This document shows, in pieces, positions 44,057-53,282 of a stretch of DNA of 64,000 bases (position 1 is its first letter; every line of letters begins with the position of its first letter). Under the pieces are notes generated by a model. The model searched no databases, was not told the origin of the DNA, and saw only the letters and a program-made list of their open reading frames with translations. Source of the DNA: Acidovorax defluvii (GTDB lineage: Bacteria > Pseudomonadota > Gammaproteobacteria > Burkholderiales > Burkholderiaceae_C); NCBI GenBank assembly GCA_003268905.1, contig QLTU01000009.1, positions 62,001 to 126,000 of the forward strand, given 5' to 3'. The translations under genes were made by a program, and so were the position numbers.

Positions 44057-44638
44057 GTGATTCCCACCCCATCTGGCGCCCCCCGCGACACGGTCGATGT
44101 GACCGATGCCACGCCGCGCGCCCCCGGCACACCGCCACCGCCGCGTCGGCCCACTGCCGCTTTCATGCTGCAGCACCCGGCGCACTGCCTTGCACTGGGC
44201 TTTGGCGCGGGCCTGAGCCCCAAGGCGCCGGGCACCGTGGGCACCCTGTGGGCCTGGCTGGCGTTTCTGGTGCTGCAGCACTGGCTGGACCCGCAGCAAA
44301 TGGGCCTGCTGATCGGCGCGGGCACGGTGGTGGGCTGGTGGGCCTGCACCATCACCGCGCGGCACATGGGCGTGTCCGACCCCGGCAGCATCGTCTGGGA
44401 CGAGGTCGTGGCCTTCTGGCTGGTGCTGTGGCTGGCCATGCCCATGGGGTTGTGGGGCCAGGCCGTGGCGTTTGCCCTGTTTCGCTACTTTGATGCCGCC
44501 AAGCCCGGGCCCGTGGGCTGGGCCGACCAGCTGTTCAAGGGCTTTGGCTGGCGGGGCGGCTGGGGCATTTTGTTCGACGACTTTGTGGCGGCGTTTTGCA
44601 CACTGCTGGTCATTGCGGTGTGGAGGTTCTTCTGGTGA
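44057..44638 (+). CDS. pgpA: Phosphatidylglycerophosphatase A
   Basis: A 193-residue membrane enzyme that dephosphorylates phosphatidylglycerol phosphate. Motifs are LALGFGAGLSPKAPGTVGTL, GSIVWDEVVAFW, RYFDAAKPGPVGWADQ and GWGILFDDFVAA, which hold the conserved acidic residues. A proline-rich N-terminal extension of about 30 residues is unusual. The GTG at 44057 (AAGG upstream) is chosen; longer starts lack a binding site. Confidence 0.9.
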   Translation: MIPTPSGAPRDTVDVTDATPRAPGTPPPPRRPTAAFMLQHPAHCLALGFGAGLSPKAPGTVGTLWAWLAFLVLQHWLDPQQMGLLIGAGTVVGWWACTITARHMGVSDPGSIVWDEVVAFWLVLWLAMPMGLWGQAVAFALFRYFDAAKPGPVGWADQLFKGFGWRGGWGILFDDFVAAFCTLLVIAVWRFFW

Positions 44639-45159
44639 CCGCCCCATCACTATCAAAAGAAGAGCTGCTGGCGCTTGATGGTAAAGGGCTAGAGGCTATT
44701 TTGATTCAAATTTCTGCCCAACTGCTCACGCGCGGCTGGATGCTGGCCACCGCCGAAAGCTGCACTGGCGGCATGATCGCCGCCGCCTGCACCGACCTGG
44801 CAGGCTCCAGCCAGTGGTTCGAGCGCGGCTTCGTCACCTATTCCAACGCTGCCAAGACCGAGCTGCTGGGCGTGCCCGCCGCGCTGATTGCGCAGCACGG
44901 CGCCGTCAGCGAGCCCGTGGCACGCGCCATGGCAGAAGGCGCGGTGGCGCACGCGCACGCCCAGGTGGCCGTGGCCGTCACCGGTGTCGCTGGCCCCACG
45001 GGCGGCAGTGCCGACAAGCCCGTGGGCATGGTGTGGTTTGGCTGGTGCGTGGCCGGGCAAACGCACAGCCAGGTGCAGCACTTTGCGGGCGACCGCGCCG
45101 CCGTGCGCGCTGCCACGGTGCGCCATGCGCTGGCGCGGCTGCAGGCGCTGCTGGCGTAG
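44635..45159 (+). CDS. pncC: Nicotinamide-nucleotide amidohydrolase (CinA C-terminal family)
   Basis: A 174-residue single-domain CinA_C protein that deamidates nicotinamide mononucleotide in pyridine nucleotide recycling. Motifs are LATAESCTGGMIAAACTDLA, GFVTYSNAAKTELLGV, AVTGVAGPTGGSADKPVG and VWFGW. The GTG start overlaps the pgpA stop (GTGA). Residues 6-30 (KEELLALDGKGLEAILIQI) are encoded by a copy of the AGCGCTT repeat; a short helix there normally precedes the catalytic part, so the insertion sits at a tolerant place. Confidence 0.92.
   Translation: MTAPSLSKEELLALDGKGLEAILIQISAQLLTRGWMLATAESCTGGMIAAACTDLAGSSQWFERGFVTYSNAAKTELLGVPAALIAQHGAVSEPVARAMAEGAVAHAHAQVAVAVTGVAGPTGGSADKPVGMVWFGWCVAGQTHSQVQHFAGDRAAVRAATVRHALARLQALLA
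44652..44722. repeat. AGCGCTT/AAGCGCT dispersed repeat, copy F, inside pncC
   Basis: AGAGCTGCTGGCGCTTGATG, then GTAAAGGGCTAGAGGCTATTTTGATTC. It lies in frame at the N terminus of pncC and encodes LALDGKGLEAI, close to the peptide of copy D in gph. Confidence 0.75.
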
Positions 45160-45225
45160 CGGCCCGCGCGCCTTCCGTCAAAATTCAAGCCAAAACACCT
45201 GATTAGGTGCTTGCCTCAGATAGAC

Positions 45226-45297
45226 CCGTTCGCCCTGAGCCTGTCGAAGGGGTGCTGGCAAAGGGCGCCCTGGCTTCGACAGGCTCAGCCCGAACGG
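45226..45297. repeat. Inverted repeat with GAGCCTGTCGAAG core
   Basis: Left arm 45226-45249 and right arm 45274-45297 pair over 24 bp with one mismatch, around a 24-base loop. The motif CTGAGCCTGTCGAAG is, to my knowledge, a widespread intergenic repeat in GC-rich proteobacteria. It lies between the convergent pncC and the UPF0149 gene and could act as a bidirectional terminator. Confidence 0.8.
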
Positions 45298-45329
45298 ATT
45301 GGGGAGAGAGCCTGAGACATGTAAATATT

Positions 45330-45392
45330 CAGGCCAAATCAGCCTCCAGCCCTTGCCTGCAAAGCGCTAGAAGCTCCTTTTTCAGGAGCAGC
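45330..45392 (+). repeat. AGCGCTT/AAGCGCT dispersed repeat, copy G
   Basis: AAATCAGCCTCCAGCCCTTG, then CCTGCAAAGCGCTAGAAGCT. It directly abuts the 3' end of the UPF0149 gene. Confidence 0.75.
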
Positions 45393-45395
45393 CGT

Positions 45396-46241
45396 TTACG
45401 CGCCGTGGCACTTCTTGAACTTCTTGCCGCTGCCGCACCAGCAAGGCTCATTGCGACCAGGTTCGGCCAACTTGCGCACGGTTTCGATGCGCGGGCCCAG
45501 GCTTTTCCACAGCTGGCGCAGGTCGTACACGGCCCAGATGGCTTCGCCGAAGGCTTCCACGCGCACCTGGCTGGTGCTGGGTGGGCCGTCTTCGCTGAAC
45601 ATGCAGACCTCGGGCTTGCCGGTGTCGTCCTCGGTCAGGGCGACGATGCTGTCCAGGGCATCGTCAAGCCACTTGGCGGCTTCCTTGTCGCGTGGGGCGG
45701 CCCAGTCCTCGGGCCAGTTTTCCACGGCAAACATGAAGCCCAGTGCCCACACCTGGCCAAACGAGGGGATTTCCTGCCCGGCCATTTCGGCGCGCTGGTC
45801 TTCAGGCAAGCTGGCCACGGCGCCGCGCATGTCCATGGCTTCGGGCTGAAAGGTGCGGTCGTCGTCCAGCTTTTCGACCGGGGCGTCGAGCTGCGCCTCG
45901 ACCTCGTTCCAGCGCAGCATCCACAGCTCAATGAACCGCGCCTGCTGGGCGGCATCGGCAAACGCCGGCAGCAGCGGCAGCGGCTCGTCTTCGGCCAGAT
46001 CGATCGCTGCGCCATCGCCCAGCAGCATGGGCAGGTATTCCGATGGCGGGATGGGGCGGCGGCTGCAGATCAGCGCCGTGAGGAAACCATCGCAAAACTC
46101 CCACTGCGGAATCTCTTCGCCCCGCGTGCGCAGGTCGTCCAGCAGCGTGTCGATCTCGTCGAGTTCGTCGGGGCCCAGGGCCGGTGCGGCAGATGCGGAT
46201 GCGGCGGCGGCGTCCGAGGGTTCTTGGTGGGGGGTGTTCAT
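45396..46241 (-). CDS. UPF0149 family protein with C-terminal SEC-C zinc motif
   Basis: A 281-residue acidic protein. Residues 35-235 are a YgfB/YecA-like UPF0149 domain (LDEIDTLLDDLRTRGEEIP, EFCDGFLTALIC, WALGFMFAVENW). The last 20 residues form a SEC-C motif (EPCWCGSGKKFKKCHG) that binds zinc, as at the end of SecA. A role in protein quality control or secretion is only suggested by that motif. The N-terminal 30 residues are Ala/Ser-rich and disordered. Confidence 0.88.
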   Translation of the reverse strand: MNTPHQEPSDAAAASASAAPALGPDELDEIDTLLDDLRTRGEEIPQWEFCDGFLTALICSRRPIPPSEYLPMLLGDGAAIDLAEDEPLPLLPAFADAAQQARFIELWMLRWNEVEAQLDAPVEKLDDDRTFQPEAMDMRGAVASLPEDQRAEMAGQEIPSFGQVWALGFMFAVENWPEDWAAPRDKEAAKWLDDALDSIVALTEDDTGKPEVCMFSEDGPPSTSQVRVEAFGEAIWAVYDLRQLWKSLGPRIETVRKLAEPGRNEPCWCGSGKKFKKCHGA

Positions 46242-46334
46242 AGCGGGGCTCCAGTCAGCGGGGCCTTTGGGCTTGGATGCTGCCCGCGGCCCCTTGCAAA
46301 GGCGGTCAGTGTAGCCGCCCGCCAAGGCAAAAAG

Positions 46335-46886
46335 TCAAGCCGCCAGCACGGCCAAGGGCGTGGTGGCTGCACCCACCGGCGACACCCCGGCCCACCCATC
46401 TGCCTCAAAAACTATAGCTGTTGCCGCTTGCGCACCAAGGGCTAGCAGCCTTTTTTGCATGCAAAGAACCGCCTTGTCCTTGCTGAGCAGGATGGCGCGG
46501 TGGGCTACGGCCAGGTCGATGAAATGCTGGTCGTCGGCATCCTTGCACACGGCCGAAATGCGCGGCGCCACATCCACCCAGCGCACCTGGGCTTCATAGG
46601 ACTGCAGCAGCGCACCGGCGGTCAGCCCATAAAACGCCAGGCGCGGCACGATCTGCGGATAGGCCAGCACGCGCGCGAGTTCGTCGCGCATGGGTGGCGT
46701 GGCCACCCAGCACAGCCGCTGGGCGTCGAGCAGCGTGCGCACGGGCGCCATGGCCGCGTCGGCAAACACCAGCAGGTCGAGCACGATGTTGGTGTCCAGC
46801 ACCAGCGCGCGCGCGTTGGCACCGCCATCGCCGGGTGCGCCGCATTCGGGCAGCGCCAGCACATGGCGTGCAGGCCTAGCCGCCAT
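46335..46886 (-). CDS. PIN-domain protein, putative toxin-type nuclease
   Basis: A 183-residue PIN domain: ALVLDTNIVLDLLVFADA (first Asp), TPPMRDELARVLAYP (Glu), CKDADDQHFIDLAVAH (Asp cluster) and AILLSKDKAVL. It belongs to the family often annotated as a toxin component, but no antitoxin ORF adjoins it; it overlaps the methyltransferase gene instead. Residues 143-161 (LLALGAQAATAI) derive from a copy of the AGCGCTT repeat, near the C terminus. Confidence 0.82.
   Translation of the reverse strand: MAARPARHVLALPECGAPGDGGANARALVLDTNIVLDLLVFADAAMAPVRTLLDAQRLCWVATPPMRDELARVLAYPQIVPRLAFYGLTAGALLQSYEAQVRWVDVAPRISAVCKDADDQHFIDLAVAHRAILLSKDKAVLCMQKRLLALGAQAATAIVFEADGWAGVSPVGAATTPLAVLAA
46403..46458. 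repeat. AGCGCTT/AAGCGCT dispersed repeat, copy H, inside the PIN gene
   Basis: AAAACTATAGCTGTTGCCGC, then TTGCGCACCAAGGGCTAGCAG. In frame. The arms are degenerate while the AGCT flanks are kept. Confidence 0.7.
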
Positions 46887-48177
46887 GGGCCTTGGGCGCT
46901 GGCGCCGACGGGGCCGCACCATCACCACGCGGCGCGCGCACCGAGCCCTTGACCATGTCGAAGCGGAACAAGCGGCACTCGATGGGGCCGTTCCACATGG
47001 GCACGCGGCGCGATTCTTTCAGGCGCATCTTGCCGGGCAGCTTGAGGTCGGGGGTGAGCATCCAGGCCTGCCAGCCGGCGTAGTTCTTCTTCCAGTGCGC
47101 GGCCAGCTGGCTGAAGAACTCGCCACCATCGTCGGTGTGCGCTTCTTCGCGGCCCACGGCCAGGCCCTGGGCGCGGTCGGCGGCGCGCTCGCTGGCGTTG
47201 CGGCCCGCTGTGCCGGCAGCGGCAATGCGCTCGCCATAGGGTGGGTTGAGCAGCATCACGCCGGGCTGCTCGCAGGGCGGCATGCGCTGCAGGGCATCGC
47301 CGCCGCGCAGCTGCACGGCATCGGCCACGCCCGCGCGCTCGGCATTGCGCTGGGCAAAATCGACCATGCGGTGGGCTACATCGCTGCCAAATATGGGCAC
47401 AGCGCTTTTCTGTATTGCGCCTTCAGCTTCGTTTTTAATAGCAGTCCAAACATGCGCCTGGAACGGCAGCAGCTTCTCGAACGCAAAGCGGCGCAGCATG
47501 CCCGCCGGGATGCGGCAGGCGATCTGTGCGGCCTCGATGGCGATGGTGCCGCTGCCGCAGCAGGGGTCGTACAGCGGCTGGGGGTTGTCGCCCAGGGGGT
47601 CCCAGCCACTGGCGGCAATCATGGCGGCGGCGAGGGTTTCTTTCAGCGGGGCGTCGCCCTTGTCCTCGCGCCAGCCGCGCTTGAACAGCGGCTCGCCGCT
47701 GGTGTCGATGTAGATCGTGGCTTCGTCGGTGGTCAGGTGCAGGTGGATGCGCACATCGGGCCACTGCGTGTTCACGTCGGGGCGCACGCCGCTCTTGGCG
47801 CGAAAGCGATCGGCCACGGCATCCTTGACCTTGAGGCCCGCGAAATTGAGGCTTTGCAGCGGGCTGTGCTGGGCCGTCACCTCGACCTTGAAGGTCTGGC
47901 GCGTGGTGAACCAGATCTCCCAGGCCACGTCGCTGGCGGCGGCATACAGGTCGTTTTCAGAGCGGTAGGGGCGGTGTGCCAGCTGCACCAGCACGCGCTG
48001 GGCCAGGCGGCTGTGCAGGTTGAGCAGCAGCGCATCGCGCCACGAGGCGCGCAGCAGCACGCCGCCCCGCCCCGTGAGCAGGTCTTGCCCCGTGAGGCCG
48101 GTGATGGCGTGCACTTCGTCGGCCAGATAGCTCTCGACACCGGCGGCACACGGCAGGAAAAGTTGGAGTTGGTTCAT
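46876..48177 (-). CDS. THUMP-domain class I methyltransferase (RlmL/YcbY N-domain type)
   Basis: A 433-residue RNA methyltransferase. The THUMP domain covers residues 45-160 (LRASWRDALLLNLHSRLAQR), and the Rossmann methyltransferase follows with DPCCGSGTIAIEAAQIA (SAM site) and NPPYGER (catalytic). It likely makes m2G in 23S rRNA; the tRNA m2G6 relative Trm14 cannot be excluded. Residues 243-260 (NEAEGAIQKSAVPIFGSD) carry a copy of the AGCGCTT repeat between helices, with the frame intact. The C terminus is a low-complexity tail overlapping the PIN gene. Confidence 0.88.
   Translation of the reverse strand: MNQLQLFLPCAAGVESYLADEVHAITGLTGQDLLTGRGGVLLRASWRDALLLNLHSRLAQRVLVQLAHRPYRSENDLYAAASDVAWEIWFTTRQTFKVEVTAQHSPLQSLNFAGLKVKDAVADRFRAKSGVRPDVNTQWPDVRIHLHLTTDEATIYIDTSGEPLFKRGWREDKGDAPLKETLAAAMIAASGWDPLGDNPQPLYDPCCGSGTIAIEAAQIACRIPAGMLRRFAFEKLLPFQAHVWTAIKNEAEGAIQKSAVPIFGSDVAHRMVDFAQRNAERAGVADAVQLRGGDALQRMPPCEQPGVMLLNPPYGERIAAAGTAGRNASERAADRAQGLAVGREEAHTDDGGEFFSQLAAHWKKNYAGWQAWMLTPDLKLPGKMRLKESRRVPMWNGPIECRLFRFDMVKGSVRAPRGDGAAPSAPAPKAHGG
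47398..47450. repeat. AGCGCTT/AAGCGCT dispersed repeat, copy I, inside the THUMP methyltransferase gene
   Basis: CAGCGCTTTTCTGTATTGCG, then CCTTCAGCTTCGTTTTTAATAGC. AT-rich against a GC-rich gene, and in frame. Confidence 0.65.
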
Positions 48178-48200
48178 AGACAGGGGAAAAGGATACGCGC

Positions 48201-48650
48201 CTACGGCTGGGCGGCAGAAACAGGTGGGCGGCTGAGCAGCGCGCGGATGTGTGCGGGCAGCAGCGCCACCTTGCGATCGGACTTGTTGATGAAGACGATG
48301 CCGGTCTTGCCGCGTGCCACTTCGCGGCCCTGCGATTTTTCGGTCATGCGAAACACCAGGTCAAAGCCGTAGGGGTTGAAATCGGCGGGAGTCATCTCCA
48401 CACGCATGGTCTCGCCATGAAAGCCCTCGGACTTGTACTGCGCCACGATGTCGCCCACCACGATGGCCAGGCCACCCACATCCGCCTCGGGATAGCCCTG
48501 CGCCTGGAAAAAGCGCACGCGCGCCTCGGACACCAGGCTGAGCAGTTGGGCATTGTCCAGATGCCCGCCCTGGTTCACATGGCTGATGTAGATCTGCATC
48601 TCGGTCGAAAAGACAAAGTGGGCAGGAAGATCGAAAACGATGCGGGCCAT
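48201..48650 (-). CDS. Hotdog-fold acyl-CoA thioesterase (YbgC/4HBT-like)
   Basis: A 149-residue single hotdog domain. The pattern FDLPAHFVFSTEMQIYISHVNQGGHLDN (in part) places a conserved Asn/Gly-His region where YbgC-type enzymes keep their catalytic Asp. FNPYGFDLVFRMTEK and ARGKTGIVFIN complete the fold. Substrate unknown. Note that it has HVNQGGHLDN in place of the usual D-x-Y/F-GH sequence of the Asp-dependent class, so activity may differ. The start at 48650 follows the rpoN gene. Confidence 0.82.
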   Translation of the reverse strand: MARIVFDLPAHFVFSTEMQIYISHVNQGGHLDNAQLLSLVSEARVRFFQAQGYPEADVGGLAIVVGDIVAQYKSEGFHGETMRVEMTPADFNPYGFDLVFRMTEKSQGREVARGKTGIVFINKSDRKVALLPAHIRALLSRPPVSAAQP

Positions 48651-48739
48651 GGCGTGAGAGACAAATAAAAAACAGAACAAAGGGATGACAAACGGCAGCT
48701 GACAGACGCACAACCCACGCGCTCGGCGGGCAAAAACGT

Positions 48740-50337
<1,598 letters not shown>

Positions 50338-50338
<1 letters not shown>

Positions 50339-51120
50339 CACATGCGGAAATGTTCGCCCAGATAGACGCGCCGGACCTCGGCGTTGTCGACGATCTCGGA
50401 CGGCGTGCCCTGGGCCAGGACGCGGCCATCGCTGATGATGAAGGCGTGGTCGCAGATGCCCAGCGTCTCGCGCACGTTGTGGTCGGTGATCAGCACACCG
50501 ATGCCGCGCGCCTTCAAGAAGCCAATGATGCGCTGGATCTCGATCACGGCGATGGGGTCGATGCCGGCAAAGGGCTCATCGAGCAGGATAAAGCGGGGCT
50601 GGGTGGCCAGGGCACGGGCGATCTCGACCCGGCGGCGCTCACCACCCGACAAGGCCAGGGCCGGCGAGTCGCGCAAATGGTCCACGCGCAGCTCCTGCAG
50701 CAAAGACGTGAGGCGCTCTTCGATTTGCGCCCGGCCCAGCGGCTTGCCGTCATCGCCCCGCTGCAGCTCCAGCACGGCGCGCACGTTCTCTTCGACGTTG
50801 AGCTTGCGAAAAATCGACGCCTCTTGCGGCAGATAGGACAGCCCCAGGCGCGAACGCCGATGGATGGGCATGTCCGCCACCGAATGGCCATCGATGCGGA
50901 TATCACCGCCATCGCAGCGCACCAGGCCCACGATCATGTAGAACGAGGTGGTCTTGCCCGCGCCATTGGGCCCGAGCAAACCCACCACCTCGCCTTTTTG
51001 CACAACCAGCGACACATCCTTGACAACCTTGCGGCTGCCGTAGGATTTTTCGAGGTGCGAGACTTCCAGACGGCTGCCGGCCTGGGTGTCAGGGCCTCCC
51101 GCCACGGTTGCGGTACTCAC
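50338..51120 (-). CDS. lptB: LPS export ABC transporter ATP-binding protein
   Basis: A 260-residue ATPase. Walker A is [16 protein letters not shown], signature [15 protein letters not shown] and Walker [17 protein letters not shown], followed by the switch His in [10 protein letters not shown]. The FAGIDPIAV sequence is typical for LptB. It powers LptFG to extract lipopolysaccharide from the inner membrane. The GTG start overlaps the lptA stop (GTGA). A 15-residue N-terminal extension precedes the ABC core. Confidence 0.96.
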
Positions 51121-51767
51121 TTGCTTGCGCCGCCGAGGGAGTTGCTGGGACGCAGCACCGGCCCGCTTGCGGCATTGGCCGGAGCGGCGGCGCCGGAAGG
51201 CTGCTCTTTGGGTGACAGCACGGCACGCACCCGCCCGCCCGCAGCAGGCGCATCGCCCGCCCCGCTGGCGGCCGCCTTTTTCTGGCCATCCACCGTGAAA
51301 ACGTCGGTGAGGTTGTTGTACACAATGACGGCGCCCGAAAGCTCGTCGGTCACCACGGATTCGCGGTAGCGGCGCATCTCGGCGCGGGTGATGAAGCGCA
51401 CGTTGTCGGCCTTGCCGTCGTACTCGATGACTTCGCTCTCGCCTTCGATGAACTCGTCGGGTGCGCCCGCCACGGTGTCGCGCTTTTGCCGGAAGAATGC
51501 GCGCTTGCCAGGCTCGGCCGTCACAACGCCGTACTGGTAGCCGTCGGCATCCTGGCGCACATCCAGCCGCGCCCCGCGCAGCACGATGGAGCCCTTGGTC
51601 ATGACCACCCGGCCCGTGAAGACGCTGGTTTGCTTGAGTTCATCGTGGCGCAACGCATCGGCCTCGATGTTCATGGGTTTGTTGCGGTCGGCCTTTTCGG
51701 CCTGGCCCACGCCAGGGGCGCAGGCAAGGGCGGTCAGCAGCAGGATCGGGAGGAGGCTTTTTTTCAT
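51117..51767 (-). CDS. lptA: LPS transport periplasmic protein
   Basis: A 216-residue periplasmic protein: signal peptide ([22 protein letters not shown]) and OstA-like beta-jellyroll ([40 protein letters not shown]), ending with a low-complexity tail that is longer than in E. coli. It forms the LPS bridge across the periplasm. lptC, which usually precedes lptA, is not present; a terminator and dsbA lie upstream instead. Confidence 0.93.
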   Translation of the reverse strand: MKKSLLPILLLTALACAPGVGQAEKADRNKPMNIEADALRHDELKQTSVFTGRVVMTKGSIVLRGARLDVRQDADGYQYGVVTAEPGKRAFFRQKRDTVAGAPDEFIEGESEVIEYDGKADNVRFITRAEMRRYRESVVTDELSGAVIVYNNLTDVFTVDGQKKAAASGAGDAPAAGGRVRAVLSPKEQPSGAAAPANAASGPVLRPSNSLGGASK

Positions 51768-51818
51768 GAGGCACGAATCTTGCACTCATTGTAGCCATGC
51801 ACCGGTGCCATCGCCCAT

Positions 51819-51840
51819 AAAAAAGCCCGCTGGCGCGGGC
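51819..51840 (-). terminator. Intrinsic terminator of the argS-SPOR-dsbA transcript
   Basis: On the minus strand, stem GCCCGC/GCGGGC with a GCCA loop, followed by six T. It lies 23 bp after the dsbA stop and upstream of lptA. Confidence 0.85.
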
Positions 51841-51862
51841 TTCTCGGGAGCGGGTTGCGCAA

Positions 51863-52519
51863 TCAGCCCTTGCGTGCCACGCCCGCCAGATGCTCCACCA
51901 CCTGCAGCACGGTCTGCATGCTGCCAGCCATGGTGCCATCGGTATAGAACCGGCCGGCAACGCCCATCGACGGCACGCCTTCCACGCCGTAGCCCTCTTG
52001 CAGCGCCGTGGCACGACGCACCTGGCTGGCCACCGTGAAAGAGCTGTACATCTCCTTGAACTTGGCGATGTCCACCCCCTGCTGGGCCACCCAGGCGAAG
52101 ATTTCATCGTCCTTGGCCAGCTTTTGCTTTTCAACGTGGATGGCGCGGAATACCTTGCCATGCACGGTATCGAGCTTGCCCATGCCTTCCAGCGTGAAAT
52201 ACAGCTTTTGCTGTGGCACGAAGCTGGCATTGAACGCCACCGGGATGCGGCGGATGCTCAGATCCTTGGGAGCGGCCTTGATCCAGGACTCCAGCGCTGG
52301 CTCGAATGCGTTGCAGTGCGAGCAGCTGTACCAGAAGAACTCGATCACATCCACCTTGCCAGCAGGCGCATCGGGCGTCAGCGGCTTGGCGAGCCTGGTG
52401 TAATCCTTGCCCTCCTTGAACTGGCGCGCCTGTGCCATGGCCGGCGTGGCCAGCGGCAAAGTCAGGGCGGAAGCGGCAACCACCGAAGCGGTGGACAGGG
52501 AAAACTCGCGGCGTTTCAT
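51863..52519 (-). CDS. dsbA: Thiol:disulfide interchange protein, DsbA type with CSHC active site
   Basis: A 218-residue periplasmic thioredoxin-fold oxidase: Tat/Sec-like signal (RREFSLSTASVVAASALTL), active site FFWYSCSHCNAFEP (CSHC where E. coli DsbA has CPHC), helical insertion, and the cis-Pro loop GVEGVPSMGVAGRFY. The Ser-His dipeptide should shift the redox potential relative to CPHC. The gene follows the SPOR gene in the same direction. Confidence 0.9.
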   Translation of the reverse strand: MKRREFSLSTASVVAASALTLPLATPAMAQARQFKEGKDYTRLAKPLTPDAPAGKVDVIEFFWYSCSHCNAFEPALESWIKAAPKDLSIRRIPVAFNASFVPQQKLYFTLEGMGKLDTVHGKVFRAIHVEKQKLAKDDEIFAWVAQQGVDIAKFKEMYSSFTVASQVRRATALQEGYGVEGVPSMGVAGRFYTDGTMAGSMQTVLQVVEHLAGVARKG

Positions 52520-52604
52520 GACAGGGACACTCCTTGTTCGGGTCTGGGGGTGTGAGCACTCCCCCCATGAAAAAGTTCAGACAATGCTGATGGGCTTTGC
52601 TGCT

Positions 52605-53270
52605 TTAGCGCTGTACGCGCACCATCGCGGACTCTACGCCCGCGCCTTCCAGCTTTTCCTTGAGTTGCTCGGCGTCGTCGCGCTTGGAAAAAGGACCCAC
52701 GCGCACACGGTACACGGAGCGGCCATTCTGCTCACGCTCGCTCACGCGGGCTTCCCATCCCAGCATGGCCAGCTTGGCGCGCTGGGCATCGGCCCCCGCC
52801 TGGTTGGGGAACGCTCCGGCCTGCACGAAATAATCAAACGGATCCACCGCCGCCGACTTGGCCTTGGCCAGATCGCCCAGCGGGTCTGCCGAGGCGGCGG
52901 GTTTGGTGTCGACCTTTGCTGCGGGCTTGGCATCGGCCGTTGCGGGCTTGCTGGCGGGGGTCCGCGCAGCGGTGACCACGGCGGCTGGAGCCGTGCCGTT
53001 AGCGCCGTTAGCGCTGGCCGGGGCCGCCGGTGTGAGCACGCGCGCAGGGCTTTGTGTAGAGCCCTTGCCGGTGAGCAGCGAGTTCGGGTCCCAGTTCTTG
53101 TTTTTTTGCGCTTCAGCCGCGTCCTGGTCCACGCCCCGCACACCCCCCTTGTTGAGGAATGGCACGGGCACCTTGGTCACATACACGGCCACGACCAGTG
53201 CGGCACCCAGGCCCACAAGGACTCCGAAAATGAAGCCGATGATGGTGCCACCCGTCTGTTTTTTCTTCAT
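52605..53270 (-). CDS. SPOR-domain cell division-like membrane protein
   Basis: A 221-residue protein with one N-terminal membrane helix (IIGFIFGVLVGLGAALVVAVYV), a Pro/Ala-rich periplasmic linker (residues 45-140) and a C-terminal SPOR domain (YFVQAGAFPNQAGADAQRAK, YRVRVGPFSKRDDAEQLKEK) that binds denuded peptidoglycan at the septum. The layout is that of FtsN. It starts 12 bp after argS, an arrangement common in beta-proteobacteria. Confidence 0.9.
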   Translation of the reverse strand: MKKKQTGGTIIGFIFGVLVGLGAALVVAVYVTKVPVPFLNKGGVRGVDQDAAEAQKNKNWDPNSLLTGKGSTQSPARVLTPAAPASANGANGTAPAAVVTAARTPASKPATADAKPAAKVDTKPAASADPLGDLAKAKSAAVDPFDYFVQAGAFPNQAGADAQRAKLAMLGWEARVSEREQNGRSVYRVRVGPFSKRDDAEQLKEKLEGAGVESAMVRVQR

Positions 53271-53282
53271 GGTAGTAACTGC

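Noticed and set aside
46335-46886. Complete toxin-antitoxin module
   Set aside because: Only the PIN protein is present; the upstream gene is an rRNA-type methyltransferase and no small antitoxin ORF adjoins.
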